Of a stretch of DNA of 45,753 nucleotides, positions 1 to 9,644 are shown piece after piece. Every line of letters begins with the position of its first letter. Positions within the stretch are counted from its first letter, which is position 1. Position numbers and translations under genes: made by a program. Origin of the DNA: Desulfurococcales archaeon (GTDB lineage: Archaea > Thermoproteota > Thermoprotei_A > Sulfolobales > Desulfurococcaceae); assembly GCA_027067785.1 (NCBI GenBank), contig JAMOVL010000023.1, positions 1 to 45,753 on the forward strand, in the 5' to 3' direction. The notes below the pieces were generated by a model. It was not told the DNA's origin. It saw nothing but the letters and a program-made list of their open reading frames with translations, and searched no databases.

Positions 1-101
1 CTCCTGGCTTCCCCAAAGACCAATAATCATCATCTCTGAGGATTCCTTATTTTCGAAGGCCTTGTTATAGTTTCTTCTTAGAATACTGCGGTGTAGATGC
101 T

Positions 102-1250
102 ATGGATGAATACGTGTATAAGAGTCTGTGCCGTTCGCTCGGCAGTCTATGCCATTCTGTAATTGACGCCATATTCAGGGTACCCCGCAGACTATATTTG
201 AGGGTTAACACAGCGGTTATATCTAGGGATCATCTACTCGATCTACTAAGGGCTAAGGGAATTAATGTCTATCCAGATCCTTACGTCGATGAAGCAATCT
301 ATATTCTTCTAGCGGGTCCCTATAAGATAGAAGTGCTCCAGAAGAAGATTATTGTGAATAGACACGCGGCCGAATCAATAATGATGGGTGCTAACACATA
401 CGCGCCGGGAGTGATCGATTATGATTATTTTAAACAAGGTGAAACAGTCACGATAATGGCTCCTAATATGAAGCCCGTAGCTATAGGCGTAGCAGTAGTC
501 GATTCTGATACGTTGAAAAAGATGAGGAAAGGCCTTGTAGCCCGTACAATTAAAAGCGTGTACAGAGCTCCCCCGATCAGGGATCTCCCAGAATATAGAG
601 CGGGGTATTTCTATCCACAAAGCCTACCGGCAATGATGGTCTCCAGACTACTCGATCCGAAGCCGGGCGAAGTCATAGTTGATATGAACAGCTCGCCGGG
701 CGGTAAGACGAGCCATATAGCCCAGCTAACCCGTGGAGCAGCAAGGATATTAGCATTTGACCGTAATACTGGGAAGATCGAGCGGGTCAGAGAAACCCTT
801 GAGAGGCTTAGACTTTACCGAAACGTTATCCTAGCCCCCGCCGATACGAGATATATCGATATTGATCTACTCGGCTCAGGCATTGCTGACGCCGTACTGA
901 TTGATCCACCATGTACTGGTCTAGGTGTTAGGCCTAAGATAGAGATAAGGACGAGTAGAGCGGATCTAATCAATAGCTACCGGTACCAGAGACAGTTCTT
1001 CAGACCAGCCAAAACCATTGTTAAGCCGGGCGGCCGAATAGTTTATTCCACATGCACCCTTACGTATGAGGAGAACCAAGGAAATATATTGTACGCTATA
1101 AAAACATATAAGCTCCAATGCGTTGACCTAGGACATGTCCCCTACGCTGAGAAAATAGTGTTCGATAACTGTACTGCGTACAGGTTCGGACCCCACATCG
1201 AGGATATGCCGGGTTTCTTCATAGCTGTCCTTAGGAAGCCTCTCTCCTAA
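102..1250 (+). CDS. RNA (cytosine-C5)-methyltransferase, NOL1/NOP2/Sun family, with PUA domain
   Basis: 382 residues. Residues about 75-155 look like a PUA RNA-binding domain, followed by a Rossmann methyltransferase domain. The SAM loop is SSPGGKT (197-203). The motif IV catalytic site is DPPCTGLG with Cys271, and the second family cysteine is in STCT (Cys318). The family methylates C5 of cytosine in tRNA or rRNA using two cysteines; which RNA is the target cannot be read from the sequence. The ATG start is chosen because an in-frame TAG lies three codons upstream. The gene converges with nob1, and the two 3' ends overlap by 20 bp. The 101 bases before it show no supportable gene. Confidence 0.93.
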   Translation: MDEYVYKSLCRSLGSLCHSVIDAIFRVPRRLYLRVNTAVISRDHLLDLLRAKGINVYPDPYVDEAIYILLAGPYKIEVLQKKIIVNRHAAESIMMGANTYAPGVIDYDYFKQGETVTIMAPNMKPVAIGVAVVDSDTLKKMRKGLVARTIKSVYRAPPIRDLPEYRAGYFYPQSLPAMMVSRLLDPKPGEVIVDMNSSPGGKTSHIAQLTRGAARILAFDRNTGKIERVRETLERLRLYRNVILAPADTRYIDIDLLGSGIADAVLIDPPCTGLGVRPKIEIRTSRADLINSYRYQRQFFRPAKTIVKPGGRIVYSTCTLTYEENQGNILYAIKTYKLQCVDLGHVPYAEKIVFDNCTAYRFGPHIEDMPGFFIAVLRKPLS

Positions 1251-1797
1251 TAATCTTCGAGCCACACAATGGGCAGATCTGTTCTTGGGGTGAAGAAGGT
1301 ACATAGCCGCACACGGGGCAGAAAACACGGTATTTCCGCGGCTTCTTAATCCCAGTGGTTCTGAGAGGCTTGAACCCTATACCCATATGATGGAGTAGAT
1401 TTTGAAGGCTATAATCATCAGTCACAACTACCACGTTACCGCATTTCTTCTTAAGAGATAATGCAAGCGCGGCCACCGCTACATCGGTTCGTGATAACTT
1501 TACCAGCTCACCGACCTTCTTAGCAGTCTTAACCGCTTCCTCAACACTCGAAGAATCAGGTGCCTCGATCCTTATCCTCCCGATTGCTAGGCCGAGCTCA
1601 AGGGCTTCCCTATTCTCAGCGTCTTTTACCTCACTATATACCTCAATAGGTATCAGGTATTCAGCGCCTTGGATATTTGCGAGCAAATGATACTTCGCAA
1701 GAAGCGCTCCAGTGTCAAGCACAATACATATTTTCCTACTTGACGAAGAAGAGCCTCCTTCTATCAAATACTTTCTTGGCCACATCTCTACGACCAC
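1231..1797 (-). CDS. nob1: Endoribonuclease Nob1 (PIN domain plus zinc ribbon)
   Basis: The N-terminal PIN nuclease domain has acidic metal ligands Asp28 (in VLDTGALL), Glu52, Asp105 and Asp127. A C-terminal zinc ribbon has Cys160, Cys163, Cys175 and Cys178. This order is the archaeal Nob1 layout; the family cleaves the 3' end of 16S rRNA precursor during small-subunit maturation. The first 20 or so residues overlap the end of nadK by 62 bp and include a serine run, so the true start is uncertain. TTG at 1767 is possible. GTG at 1722 follows the nadK stop closely but would remove the first beta strand. It is probably translated together with nadK. Confidence 0.9.
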   Translation of the reverse strand: MVVEMWPRKYLIEGGSSSSSRKICIVLDTGALLAKYHLLANIQGAEYLIPIEVYSEVKDAENREALELGLAIGRIRIEAPDSSSVEEAVKTAKKVGELVKLSRTDVAVAALALSLKKKCGNVVVVTDDYSLQNLLHHMGIGFKPLRTTGIKKPRKYRVFCPVCGYVPSSPQEQICPLCGSKIIRREAS

Positions 1798-2623
1798 TCA
1801 ATCTTATGATTCTAAAGCTACGGAAATCCATTTCAATGCTTATATGAGAGCCTCTCCCGAGAGTCTCCATGTTTTCTCCATCAATATATAAGTCGGCATC
1901 TCCATGTGTTCTAATAGTGATCTTTGATAGGCGTGGTACTATTATGGGTTTTATGTTTAGCTCCATAGGGTTTAGAGGTGCGATACTGATCCCGCTTACC
2001 GAGTACTCCAATAAGCTACCGCCCACAGAGAGGTTGTATGCGGCTGATCCAGCTGATGTAGAGACGATAACACCATCACCGTAGAAGAAGAGATGAGAAC
2101 ACATACCCGGCGTGGTCATCTCGATCTCAAACCTTACAACCCTACCATGATCTATACTGACAAGAGCGGCTTCGTTCAATGCATAGTAGCTATTACGCGA
2201 TGATATTATGTGTAGCCTATCATAATCTTCCAGGACGAAGTCTCCATTGATAACTCTATCTATAACCTCATCAATATTTTCTAGATCTATGTCTTCATAT
2301 AGTATGGTGCGTCTCCCGCAGGGTATTGGAAGTATTAACGGTGTATTCTCAGGATAAACCCTCGATATCTTCAGGAGTGTGCCATCACCACCTATACCGA
2401 TTATGAGGTCAACATATTCTCTTGCACCACGAATAATGTCATCGACCCAGAACGTATCGACTTTTAATCCCTTCGAGATAAGAGCTCGCCGCACATTTTT
2501 AGCTAACTCTATACATTTATCGCTAGGCCTATATACTATGTAGGCTTTCCTGAAGTAATCATTTCCCCCATGCAATGCCATCATTTCTCCATCTACACGA
2601 TGTTTCCATAAATAATTAGACAC
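1736..2623 (-). CDS. nadK: NAD kinase (ATP-NAD/AcoX kinase family)
   Basis: 295 residues. The GGDGT phosphate-binding motif is at 78-82, the NE motif at 150-151, and the second conserved block GDGVIVSTSAGSAAY at 182-196. These are the hallmarks of kinases that make NADP from NAD. The usual G-I-N-x-G-x-x-G-F-L stretch after GGDGT is replaced by a segment containing LPIPCGRR and ILYED, so this is a divergent subfamily. The GTG start is tentative; methionines at 14 and 15 are alternatives. It is transcribed away from the trm5-like gene, with a 58-bp shared promoter region, and lies upstream of nob1. Confidence 0.85.
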   Translation of the reverse strand: MSNYLWKHRVDGEMMALHGGNDYFRKAYIVYRPSDKCIELAKNVRRALISKGLKVDTFWVDDIIRGAREYVDLIIGIGGDGTLLKISRVYPENTPLILPIPCGRRTILYEDIDLENIDEVIDRVINGDFVLEDYDRLHIISSRNSYYALNEAALVSIDHGRVVRFEIEMTTPGMCSHLFFYGDGVIVSTSAGSAAYNLSVGGSLLEYSVSGISIAPLNPMELNIKPIIVPRLSKITIRTHGDADLYIDGENMETLGRGSHISIEMDFRSFRIIRLSGRRDVAKKVFDRRRLFFVK

Positions 2624-2681
2624 AGAGCCTAGTTAAACAATTACGTGGGCTAATAAATAAAACTAGAGACGGAGAGAAGGC

Positions 2682-3647
2682 TTGAAGTGTATCGAAGTAC
2701 CTAAGACTTACGCTGAGAAAACCATAAGGCTCCTGCGGAGACATGGTCTCCTTGACACCGAACATCTAATTACTAGGAGAGACGACCATGTAGTAATTCC
2801 TCTGAGGAATGATGAACAAGTTCCGGACATACTCGTTAATATCCCGTTGAAAATCATCAGTTGCAATCCACCTATTAGGAGAAAGATAAGGTTAAGAGTT
2901 CCGTCCCATGACGTGATCGGCGATGTCGTTATAGTTAGGGAGAATGTCCTCGAAACTATGGATAGAAACGAACTAATACATGTTCTCCGTACACTCTACC
3001 CCAAAATAAGAACGATATACCTTAAGAGAGAAACTACAGGTGAGTTCAGGACTGCAGTTCTCGAAGCAATATGGGGAATCGATAATCCCGTGACAATGCA
3101 TAAGGAATACGGGCTACGGTTCAAAGTAGATCTCAGAAGAGCGTATTATAATCCGAGACTAGCTGAAGAACATAGGAGGATCGCTGAAGAAGTAGGTGAT
3201 GACGAGAAAATATTTGATCTATTTGCAGGAATAGGTGGGTTTTCGATACATATAGCTTCTCTACATAGGTCAATTATCTATATGAATGATCTTAACCCAT
3301 ACGCTGTTAGACTGGGTATTGAGAACATAATCATAAATAGAAAGAGGATCAGGGGATTGATCATACCATTATGCATGGATTCATCGCTTACCCCTAAGTA
3401 TTTCAAGCAGGGCGTTTTCGATCGTGTTATCGCTAATAATCCTCATTACAGCCACTTATTTGAGCATGTATATAGGTATCTATTGAAGGACAACGGTATA
3501 CTTCACCTATACTTTGTATCCAGTATTGAGGAGCGTGATTCGTTTATCGAGAAGTATTTCAGTGATTGGAGAATATTACAATTGAGAAAAGTCATTGACT
3601 ACGCTCCCTACGTCTTTATATGGAGAGCTGATCTCGTCAAGACTTAA
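2682..3647 (+). CDS. trm5: tRNA (guanine37-N1)-methyltransferase, Trm5 family
   Basis: 321 residues, the normal length for archaeal Trm5-type enzymes. The N-terminus matches the small D1 domain (IEVPKTYAEKTIRLLRRHGL). A linker region with YNPRLAEEHRRIA is followed by a class I methyltransferase fold with the SAM loop DLFAGIGGF at 179-187 and the ribose-binding NDLNPYA. The catalytic N-L-P/N-P-P motif reads NNPHYS here. The family places m1G next to the anticodon, and some archaeal members also act in wyosine synthesis. It starts with TTG behind a GGAGAGAAGG stretch. Its 3' end overlaps the converging DUF371 gene by 72 bp. Confidence 0.85.
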   Translation: MKCIEVPKTYAEKTIRLLRRHGLLDTEHLITRRDDHVVIPLRNDEQVPDILVNIPLKIISCNPPIRRKIRLRVPSHDVIGDVVIVRENVLETMDRNELIHVLRTLYPKIRTIYLKRETTGEFRTAVLEAIWGIDNPVTMHKEYGLRFKVDLRRAYYNPRLAEEHRRIAEEVGDDEKIFDLFAGIGGFSIHIASLHRSIIYMNDLNPYAVRLGIENIIINRKRIRGLIIPLCMDSSLTPKYFKQGVFDRVIANNPHYSHLFEHVYRYLLKDNGILHLYFVSSIEERDSFIEKYFSDWRILQLRKVIDYAPYVFIWRADLVKT

Positions 3648-4058
3648 AACGTAGAGATCCACAAATAACTCCGAACCATTTTTAAGACAGCCCACTAATG
3701 CTCTATCAATATCCCTGGCGGCCTTGTTCGCCCTAATAGCCAGTGTCGCTGGCTCTACATAGCTGCTCTTTCTAACAATTATTTTGTTCGGATCACTTAG
3801 GATTAAGTTGGACGAGCCTTGTGCTAAGACTATATCTTTAACATTACCACACTTCAACACAATGATTAATATGGAATCGTTCCTCTTAACAGCGTCTTTA
3901 AACCGCTGACTGAGATCCTTGACGGATTTATCAGCTCCAACGCCTATGATACAATCACCGCGGGGTGTGAGATATTCTTCTTTAGTTATTTCAAACGTTG
4001 TTCTATGTGTTGCTTTTATCAGTGGGTGGCCATAAGCCTTGATCGTTTCATGAATCAC
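3576..4058 (-). CDS. DUF371 family protein
   Basis: 160 residues. The N-terminal signature (GHPLIKATHRTTFEITKEEY, then LTPRGDCIIGVGADK) is that of DUF371, a conserved archaeal family of unknown function. It starts with GTG, with GGGGAT about 9 bases upstream. The C-terminal 24 codons are antisense to the end of the trm5-like gene. No catalytic residues are proposed. Family membership is clear, function is not known. Confidence 0.85.
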   Translation of the reverse strand: MIHETIKAYGHPLIKATHRTTFEITKEEYLTPRGDCIIGVGADKSVKDLSQRFKDAVKRNDSILIIVLKCGNVKDIVLAQGSSNLILSDPNKIIVRKSSYVEPATLAIRANKAARDIDRALVGCLKNGSELFVDLYVLSLDEISSPYKDVGSVVNDFSQL

Positions 4059-4121
4059 TTTGTATCCCCATGTTTAGCGTTATAGTAGGGTTATAGTATA
4101 GTATATTCATGGTGGTATTTT

Positions 4122-4790
4122 GTGTCCCGCGACAAATATTTTGAAGAAAGAAAAAGAGTAGTTGATTACCTTGTTAGCCTAGGGTATATTAAGAGCGATA
4201 AGGTAAGGGAGGCGCTGCTTCGTGTTCCGAGAGAGGAGTTTGTTCCAGAGCCATATCGTGATCTAGCATATGTTGATCGACCGTTACCGATAGGTTATGG
4301 GCAGACTATAAGCGCTATACATATGGTTGCAATAATGACTGAAGCACTAGATCCTATGCCGGGAGACAAGGTGCTGGAAATAGGTACGGGTTCTGGCTAC
4401 CAGGCAGCTGTATTGGCTGAGATAGTCTGTAAAAATGGGGGTGGCCACGTCTATTCTATCGAAAGAATACCCGAGCTTGCCGAGTTTGCGAGGCGTAATC
4501 TCGATAGGACTGGTTACAGTGATTGTGTAACCGTTATCGTGGGTGATGGTACACGTGGTTATCCTGAAGCAGCGCCATATGATAGGATAATAGTTACAGC
4601 AGCTGCTCCGGATATACCCAAGCCTTTAATCGAACAATTAAGAGATGGTGGGAGAATGGTTATTCCTGTAGGTGATAGGTGGGTGCAAAGACTATACATT
4701 ATTGATAAGAAGGGTGGTAAAACAATTATTAGGCGTTCGATAGAGTGTCTCTTTGTACCCTTGATCGGAGAGTACGGGTGGAAGTATTAG
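4122..4790 (+). CDS. pcm: Protein-L-isoaspartate O-methyltransferase
   Basis: 222 residues. It has the PCMT pattern: an N-terminal [15 protein letters not shown] helix, the active-site loop GYGQTIS (58-64) and the SAM-binding loop EIGTGSGYQ (86-94). The enzyme methylates isoaspartyl residues so that damaged proteins can be repaired, a common need at high temperature. The GTG start is preceded by GGTGG. The last 4 bp overlap the end of the converging fen gene. Confidence 0.93.
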   Translation: MSRDKYFEERKRVVDYLVSLGYIKSDKVREALLRVPREEFVPEPYRDLAYVDRPLPIGYGQTISAIHMVAIMTEALDPMPGDKVLEIGTGSGYQAAVLAEIVCKNGGGHVYSIERIPELAEFARRNLDRTGYSDCVTVIVGDGTRGYPEAAPYDRIIVTAAAPDIPKPLIEQLRDGGRMVIPVGDRWVQRLYIIDKKGGKTIIRRSIECLFVPLIGEYGWKY

Positions 4791-5839
4791 CGTTTAAACC
4801 ATGCTTCGAGACCCATTTGTTTTCCTTTGATGTGTTCTCTATAAGCCTTCATAAGTCTCTGAACAGCGTTTTTCACACGCTCTGGGTTGAAATCATGTTC
4901 TTCAACCAGTATCTCATAGATTGCTTTCTCGTCGGGTTCTCTCCATTCAAGCTTATAGTCTGTCGTTACAGGCGGGTTTAGGAAGTATTCTCTTATCTTC
5001 TCAGGGGGCACGGGGAATTCTGCTTTGTATAGCTTGACTATTTTCTCTATTGAGCCATAGGCTTTTATGAGCTGGAGTGCTTTCTTCGGCCCTATACCCT
5101 TTATTCCATCGGGGTTATAGTCGGTGCCAAGCATGATGGCTATGTCTATGAGTTGTTCACGTGTGATACCTAGTGCCTCTAGTAGTTTTTTGAGCTCTAT
5201 TAGTTCGGGCTTTATCTCGATATACACGTTTTTCCTCGGAAGCTTTCTTCTACCTGTTATCGTTAGGTTTCTGATGAGCCTGGGAGAGCCGAATAAGAGG
5301 CTGTCATAGTCTTGTGAAGCACTTGCCCATGCGTCGCCCCTGCTCGCTATAAATGCTGCTTGTGCTTCTCCCTCGGCTGGTGCTTGAACCCATGGAATAC
5401 CCATTGCGTCGAGAAGCTTTTTAGCATCTGCCACCATTTCGTCTGTGAGTTTTGCTGCCATCATGGCGTATCTGCGTGCCGCCTCTAGATCTCCTCTTCT
5501 TATTGCCTCCTCATACTTCTTGGAGGCGTCCTCCTTGATCTTCTTTCTCCTCTCTATCTCCTTAGCCTTTATCTCCGGCGGCTTACCATCAAAGACATAG
5601 GCAGGCTTTATCCCGTGCTCCATAATGTTTATTGTACGGTAGAATAAGCCGCTTAGATGACTTGTTATCCTCCCCTGGCTATCCATGAGAGGTGTTCCGT
5701 CGGGCTGCCTGATCGCTGTTAGGAACTGATATAATGCATTATATCCATCTATGACTATGGCTTTCCCTCTCAGTGCTCTTAGATCATCGATTATGGTCTT
5801 CGCCTTATCAGGAATTAGATCTCTGAGATTAACACCCAT
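4787..5839 (-). CDS. fen: Flap endonuclease 1
   Basis: 350 residues, full length. It has the N-terminal XPG domain ([21 protein letters not shown]), the internal XPG domain with acidic sites in [10 protein letters not shown] and [10 protein letters not shown], and a helix-hairpin-helix ([15 protein letters not shown]). It ends in a PCNA-binding box QMGLEAWF at 341-348. The enzyme removes 5' flaps during Okazaki-fragment maturation and repair. GAGGTGA lies 6 bases before the ATG. It is followed downstream, tail to tail, by pcm. Confidence 0.95.
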   Translation of the reverse strand: MGVNLRDLIPDKAKTIIDDLRALRGKAIVIDGYNALYQFLTAIRQPDGTPLMDSQGRITSHLSGLFYRTINIMEHGIKPAYVFDGKPPEIKAKEIERRKKIKEDASKKYEEAIRRGDLEAARRYAMMAAKLTDEMVADAKKLLDAMGIPWVQAPAEGEAQAAFIASRGDAWASASQDYDSLLFGSPRLIRNLTITGRRKLPRKNVYIEIKPELIELKKLLEALGITREQLIDIAIMLGTDYNPDGIKGIGPKKALQLIKAYGSIEKIVKLYKAEFPVPPEKIREYFLNPPVTTDYKLEWREPDEKAIYEILVEEHDFNPERVKNAVQRLMKAYREHIKGKQMGLEAWFKR

Positions 5840-5903
5840 TCAGCGTCACCTCTCCCCACATAACACTATTGGTTATTGGACAAAATAAACTAGGATCATG
5901 TAT

Positions 5904-6167
5904 TTATGAGAGAAGCTTTGTTATATTAGGCGAAACCTTAATCACAAGTTCTCTTCCTACACGGGCAACTACTATGAATCCTCTAAGCTCCAGCTTCATC
6001 AGCTCTTCGTAAAACTCGGACTTAGAGACCTCTATCCCGTGATCCTTCTTCAAGGTCTCAAGAAGATCCTTCTCACTAATCCCACCTGTATGGTTAAGAA
6101 CTTCTTCTAGTATTAGTCGGAACAATGGCTGATTCCGCCATATCTCTGAGAAACGCGGCATTATCAT
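5904..6167 (-). CDS. Small predicted winged-helix protein
   Basis: 87 residues, not recognised as a named family. The helix pattern (ISEKDLLETLKKDHGIEVSK, EFYEELMKLELRGFIVVARV) fits a small winged helix-turn-helix domain, so DNA or RNA binding is an inference only. GGGTGG directly abuts the first ATG, so the second ATG (position 6161) is the better start. It lies upstream of fen on the same strand, with a 64-bp gap. Confidence 0.6.
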   Translation of the reverse strand: MIMPRFSEIWRNQPLFRLILEEVLNHTGGISEKDLLETLKKDHGIEVSKSEFYEELMKLELRGFIVVARVGRELVIKVSPNITKLLS

Positions 6168-6264
6168 CCACCCTGTTCTTAATCATTGTTTCTTGAAAGT
6201 TACTCATGTATGGGTTTTATCATGGATGATTATATAAGCATTAGTTGGAAAATAATGGGGAGCC

Positions 6265-6288
6265 CACTAGAACACTATTACTCTAGTG
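6265..6288 (-). terminator. Hairpin just after cdc48
   Basis: A perfect 7-bp inverted repeat (CACTAGA / TCTAGTG) with a 10-base loop starts 6 bases after the cdc48 stop codon on the minus strand. It is not followed by a strong T run, so a role in 3'-end formation or mRNA stability is an inference. Confidence 0.4.
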
Positions 6289-6294
6289 TGGTTT

Positions 6295-8538
6295 TTAAGA
6301 ATATACTGATGGTTTAAGATACTCTCTCGGTAATCTCTGCCTAGCTCTCGTCGCCCATTCCTCATATATTCTCACTATGTCGGGCGTTATTGACGGCTTC
6401 ACTTTCTCCATTGCCTCGAGGAAGTGGCGCATATGTATCTTTGTGATGTTGATATCTTCTTTGAGAGCACGCATAGCAGCTTCGCGGACGAGTGCTTCTA
6501 GGTCGGCACCACTATATCCTTCTGTTCTCTGTGCAAGCTCGTATAGGTCGACATCAGGCGCTAATGGCATGTTGCGGGTATGTATCTTGAGTATTTCAAG
6601 CCTTGAATTAACATCCGGGGGCGGCACATAGATCAGCTTGTCGAATCTACCGGGCCTCAGCAGCGCTGGATCCAGTATATCCGGCCTATTGGTGGCAGCG
6701 ATAACTACTACGTTCTCGAGACCCGATATACCGTCCATCTCAGTTAGTAGCTGGCTGACTATTCTCTCGGTCACTCTTGTATCGGCGGCATATCCCCTTG
6801 CCGGCGCTATAGCATCGATCTCATCGAAGAATATCACTACGGGTGCATACATTCTCGCTTTCCGGAATATTTCTCTCACAGCTTTTTCTGATTCTCCTAC
6901 CCATTTGCTTAGTATTTCTGGGCCTCTTACTGCGATGAAGTTCGCACCGCTCTCAGTAGCAACAGCCTTGGCCAACAAAGTCTTACCAGTACCTGGCGGT
7001 CCATATAGTAGTATGCCTTTCGGAGGCCGTATACCTAGTCTCTTGAAGACTTCAGGGTACTTCATAGGCCATTCAACGGCTTGTTTTAGCTCCTGCTTAG
7101 CCTCTTCGAGACCGCCTATGTCGTTCCACGAAACCTCTGGTACCTCTACATAGATCTCCCTCAGACCGCTCGGCACGATCTCCTTGTATGCCGCCATGAA
7201 GTCCTCCATTCTAACCTCCATCTTCTCAAGTACTTCAGGCGGTATCGTATCACTATCCAGATCTATTTCTGGCAGGTATCTGCGTAGAGCGTTAAGAGCT
7301 GCTTCCCTCACAAGAGCCGCTATATCAGCACCTGTGTATCCGTGTGTTATCTCGGCGAGCTTACGGAGATCCACGTTATCGGCTAGCGGCATTCCTCTCG
7401 TATGTATTTGTAGTATTTCGAGCCTTCCCTGCTTATCCGGTAGCGGGATCTCGATTTCACGGTCGAACCTGCCCGGCCTCCTCAGGGCTGGGTCTAGGGC
7501 ATTCGGCCTATTAGTTGCCGCTATAACTATGACATCCCCACGGCTCTCTAGACCGTCCATTAGTGCTAGTAGCTGGGCTACTACTCTTCTCTCGACCTCG
7601 CCCATAACCTCGTCTCTCTTCGGCGCGATAGCATCTATTTCATCGATAAATATTATGGCCGGAGCATTCTTCTTTGCCTGCTCGAATATTTCTCTGAGCC
7701 TCTGCTCCGACTCGCCATAGAACTTACTCATGATCTCCGGGCCATTTATCGCTATAAAGTATGCTTCGGACTCGTTAGCAACGGCTTTTGCAAGCAGAGT
7801 CTTACCAGTACCGGGAGGACCGTAGAGCAGTATGCCTTTAGGCGGATCTATGCCGAGACGTTTGAACAGCTCTGGATGCCTGAGCGGCAGCTCAACCATT
7901 TCGCGTATCTTCCGGATAATATGCTTCATACCACCGATGTCTTCGTAGGTGACACGTGGTACTTTATAGGCGTCCATAGGCTTCTCTAGAAGCACGACAT
8001 TCGTCGTCCTCTTAATTATTACTGGGCCTTTAGGCTTAGTGAATACCACTTTTAACGGCAGGCTCTGGCCAAGTATCGGTATCATCACTATGTCTTCCTC
8101 CATGACCGGCCTGTCCAGTAGCTTGTTCTTGACGTAGTTGGCTAGCCTATGATCTGCTGGTGCGAAATACTTGGCCGGCGCAAGTTTCACGACAACCGCT
8201 GGCGGTACATTTATCTTCTCGATCACTACCTTGTCTCCGATCTTAACCCCGGCATTCTGTCTCGTGATATTGTCGAGCCTGATGATGCCGAGGCCCCTAT
8301 CCTGTGGTCTACCCTGTATTACTCTAACAACTGTTCTGCGTTTGCCCTCAACAGCTATTATATCGCCGTTCTCGAGGCCGAGCTTCTCCATGATTTCAGG
8401 ATCTATGCGTGCAATACCCTTGCCTACATCTTTGGGCTCGGCCTCGAGAACTCTCAAAGTGATCCTGTTCTTATCTTTCTTAGATGATGCCGATATGTTC
8501 ACCAATTCATCCACCTTAAAACAACACTGGGTACACAT
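6295..8538 (-). CDS. Cdc48/p97 (VAT) AAA+ ATPase
   Basis: 747 residues: an N domain of about 180 residues, then two AAA+ domains. Each has a Walker [14 protein letters not shown] (first at 240-252, second near 515) and a Walker B (IDEID at 298-302, and FFDEID). Arginine-finger regions are of the form NRPxxLDPALxRPGRFD. This is the archaeal unfoldase that extracts and threads proteins for the proteasome and other partners. The first 12 residues ([12 protein letters not shown]) are doubtful: GGTGG sits just before GTG at 8502, which is the better start (735 residues). It stands alone in its transcript. Confidence 0.95.
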   Translation of the reverse strand: MCTQCCFKVDELVNISASSKKDKNRITLRVLEAEPKDVGKGIARIDPEIMEKLGLENGDIIAVEGKRRTVVRVIQGRPQDRGLGIIRLDNITRQNAGVKIGDKVVIEKINVPPAVVVKLAPAKYFAPADHRLANYVKNKLLDRPVMEEDIVMIPILGQSLPLKVVFTKPKGPVIIKRTTNVVLLEKPMDAYKVPRVTYEDIGGMKHIIRKIREMVELPLRHPELFKRLGIDPPKGILLYGPPGTGKTLLAKAVANESEAYFIAINGPEIMSKFYGESEQRLREIFEQAKKNAPAIIFIDEIDAIAPKRDEVMGEVERRVVAQLLALMDGLESRGDVIVIAATNRPNALDPALRRPGRFDREIEIPLPDKQGRLEILQIHTRGMPLADNVDLRKLAEITHGYTGADIAALVREAALNALRRYLPEIDLDSDTIPPEVLEKMEVRMEDFMAAYKEIVPSGLREIYVEVPEVSWNDIGGLEEAKQELKQAVEWPMKYPEVFKRLGIRPPKGILLYGPPGTGKTLLAKAVATESGANFIAVRGPEILSKWVGESEKAVREIFRKARMYAPVVIFFDEIDAIAPARGYAADTRVTERIVSQLLTEMDGISGLENVVVIAATNRPDILDPALLRPGRFDKLIYVPPPDVNSRLEILKIHTRNMPLAPDVDLYELAQRTEGYSGADLEALVREAAMRALKEDINITKIHMRHFLEAMEKVKPSITPDIVRIYEEWATRARQRLPREYLKPSVYS

Positions 8539-8586
8539 ATGAATTCATGATGAGTATTATGTCTCGGTTTAGAGAATCGTGTAATC

Positions 8587-8597
8587 CCCTTAAATAC
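8587..8597 (-). promoter_or_regulatory. TATA-like box upstream of cdc48
   Basis: On the minus strand the sequence reads GTATTTAAGG, an archaeal TATA-type element about 90 bases before the likely GTG start. It would give a leader of roughly 60 bases. It is based on pattern only. Confidence 0.3.
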
Positions 8598-8656
8598 TAT
8601 TGTTATCAAATTAATTCATACATATAGGACTTAAAGACTGGCTGTTAAGAAAAACA

Positions 8657-8932
8657 TTACTCGCTAATCCTATGTACTGCTTCAACCTCTACTTGACTAA
8701 CACCTTCAACATTCATTACTGCTTTCTCCAGAGGCTCTGTTCCACCCTCGGTCTCTTCCGGTATGAAGACGTATAGTCTTAGTGCTTTGAGGCCGAAGGC
8801 TATAGGCTCTATATCATAGCCTTTAATCTCGTATCCTTCGGGCAAAGCCTCCGCGATCTTGTTCTTGAGCTCTTCTAGATCGATATTAATGTCTTCAGGT
8901 AGAACCTTTAAGAGTACGAGTACTTTTGCCAT
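8657..8932 (-). CDS. ef1b: Translation elongation factor aEF-1 beta
   Basis: 91 residues, the usual size of the archaeal nucleotide-exchange factor for EF-1 alpha. It has the ferredoxin-like alpha/beta pattern and the family segments EGYEIKGYDIEPIAFGLKAL and GVSQVEVEAVHRI. GAGGTG precedes the ATG by 9 bases. It follows the zinc-ribbon gene by 18 bases, a conserved archaeal pairing, so the two are an operon. Confidence 0.93.
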   Translation of the reverse strand: MAKVLVLLKVLPEDINIDLEELKNKIAEALPEGYEIKGYDIEPIAFGLKALRLYVFIPEETEGGTEPLEKAVMNVEGVSQVEVEAVHRISE

Positions 8933-8950
8933 ATCCTATACACCTCTAGC

Positions 8951-9178
8951 TTATGGACCTCTAAATCCACAGTTGGGACAAACATAGGGTACAGATAGCT
9001 TTCTACACTTCTTACATCTTCTTATAATTACCTGTCCGCAGTTAGGGCAGATGAACGCTGTTCCATGCTCGTGTGGCGGGATTATTCTATGACAACTACT
9101 GCATACTGGTGGTGAGGCTGCCTCCAGCAACGATATGTTCTCTGTCTCCAAACTATACTTTGCACCCATTCCCATCAC
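8951..9178 (-). CDS. Zinc-ribbon RNA-binding protein (COG2888 type)
   Basis: 75 residues with four C-x-x-C pairs (CSSC, CPNC, CKKC, CPNC), that is, two zinc ribbons. This small protein is usually found next to aEF-1 beta in archaea and is predicted to act in translation. The GTG at 9178 sits inside a GGGAGTGATGGG stretch; the ATG at 9169 is an alternative start behind GGGAG. Confidence 0.85.
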   Translation of the reverse strand: MMGMGAKYSLETENISLLEAASPPVCSSCHRIIPPHEHGTAFICPNCGQVIIRRCKKCRKLSVPYVCPNCGFRGP

Positions 9179-9272
9179 TCCCGCAATGCACTTCTACTAT
9201 GCTATCCGATAATCTTTTAGGGAGACTTAAAAAACTATTCCAAATTTCTTGAATATTATAGCGTAGTGCTAG

Positions 9273-9644
9273 GTGGCTGAAATGCTGGGAAAAGAGTATA
9301 AACAAGTAATAGTTGTCCGTACCGATATACAGATGAGCAAGGGGAAACTAGCTGTCCAAGTAGCTCATGCTTCCGTAATAGCTGCTTTCATAGCCTATAA
9401 GGAATACAGGAAATGGTTTGATAAATGGTGGGATACAGGGCAGAAAAAAGTCGCACTCAAAGGCGGCGATGAGAAAAACCTTCTAGCCATAGCTGATCAG
9501 GCGCTACGCTCAGATCTACCGGTGGGCATAGTAAGGGATGCCGGCCTCACAGAGCTTCCGCCAGGGACTCTCACAGCTATAGCTATTGGCCCAGCCCCAG
9601 CAGATAAGATCGACCGTATAACAGGGAGGCTAAAACTGCTTTGA
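9273..9644 (+). CDS. pth2: Peptidyl-tRNA hydrolase, Pth2 family
   Basis: 123 residues. The archaeal/eukaryal Pth2 fold is shown by VVRTDIQMSKGKLAVQVAHA, the lysine in KVALKGGDE and the GLTELPPGTLTAIAIGPAP segment. It releases peptides from peptidyl-tRNA that drops off the ribosome. The first GTG is inside the ribosome site AGGTGG; the ATG at 9282 has better spacing. A TATA-like ACTTAAAAAAC lies near 9235. Its stop overlaps the TTG start of truD, so the two are translationally coupled. Confidence 0.93.
   Translation: MAEMLGKEYKQVIVVRTDIQMSKGKLAVQVAHASVIAAFIAYKEYRKWFDKWWDTGQKKVALKGGDEKNLLAIADQALRSDLPVGIVRDAGLTELPPGTLTAIAIGPAPADKIDRITGRLKLL

Noticed and set aside
1-101. Partial gene at the left edge
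   Set aside because: Short open stretches exist on both strands but none has enough sequence to support a gene.
6377-8542. Long plus-strand frames opposite cdc48
   Set aside because: They mirror the codon bias of the real gene on the other strand, show serine/threonine-rich nonsense and have no ribosome sites.
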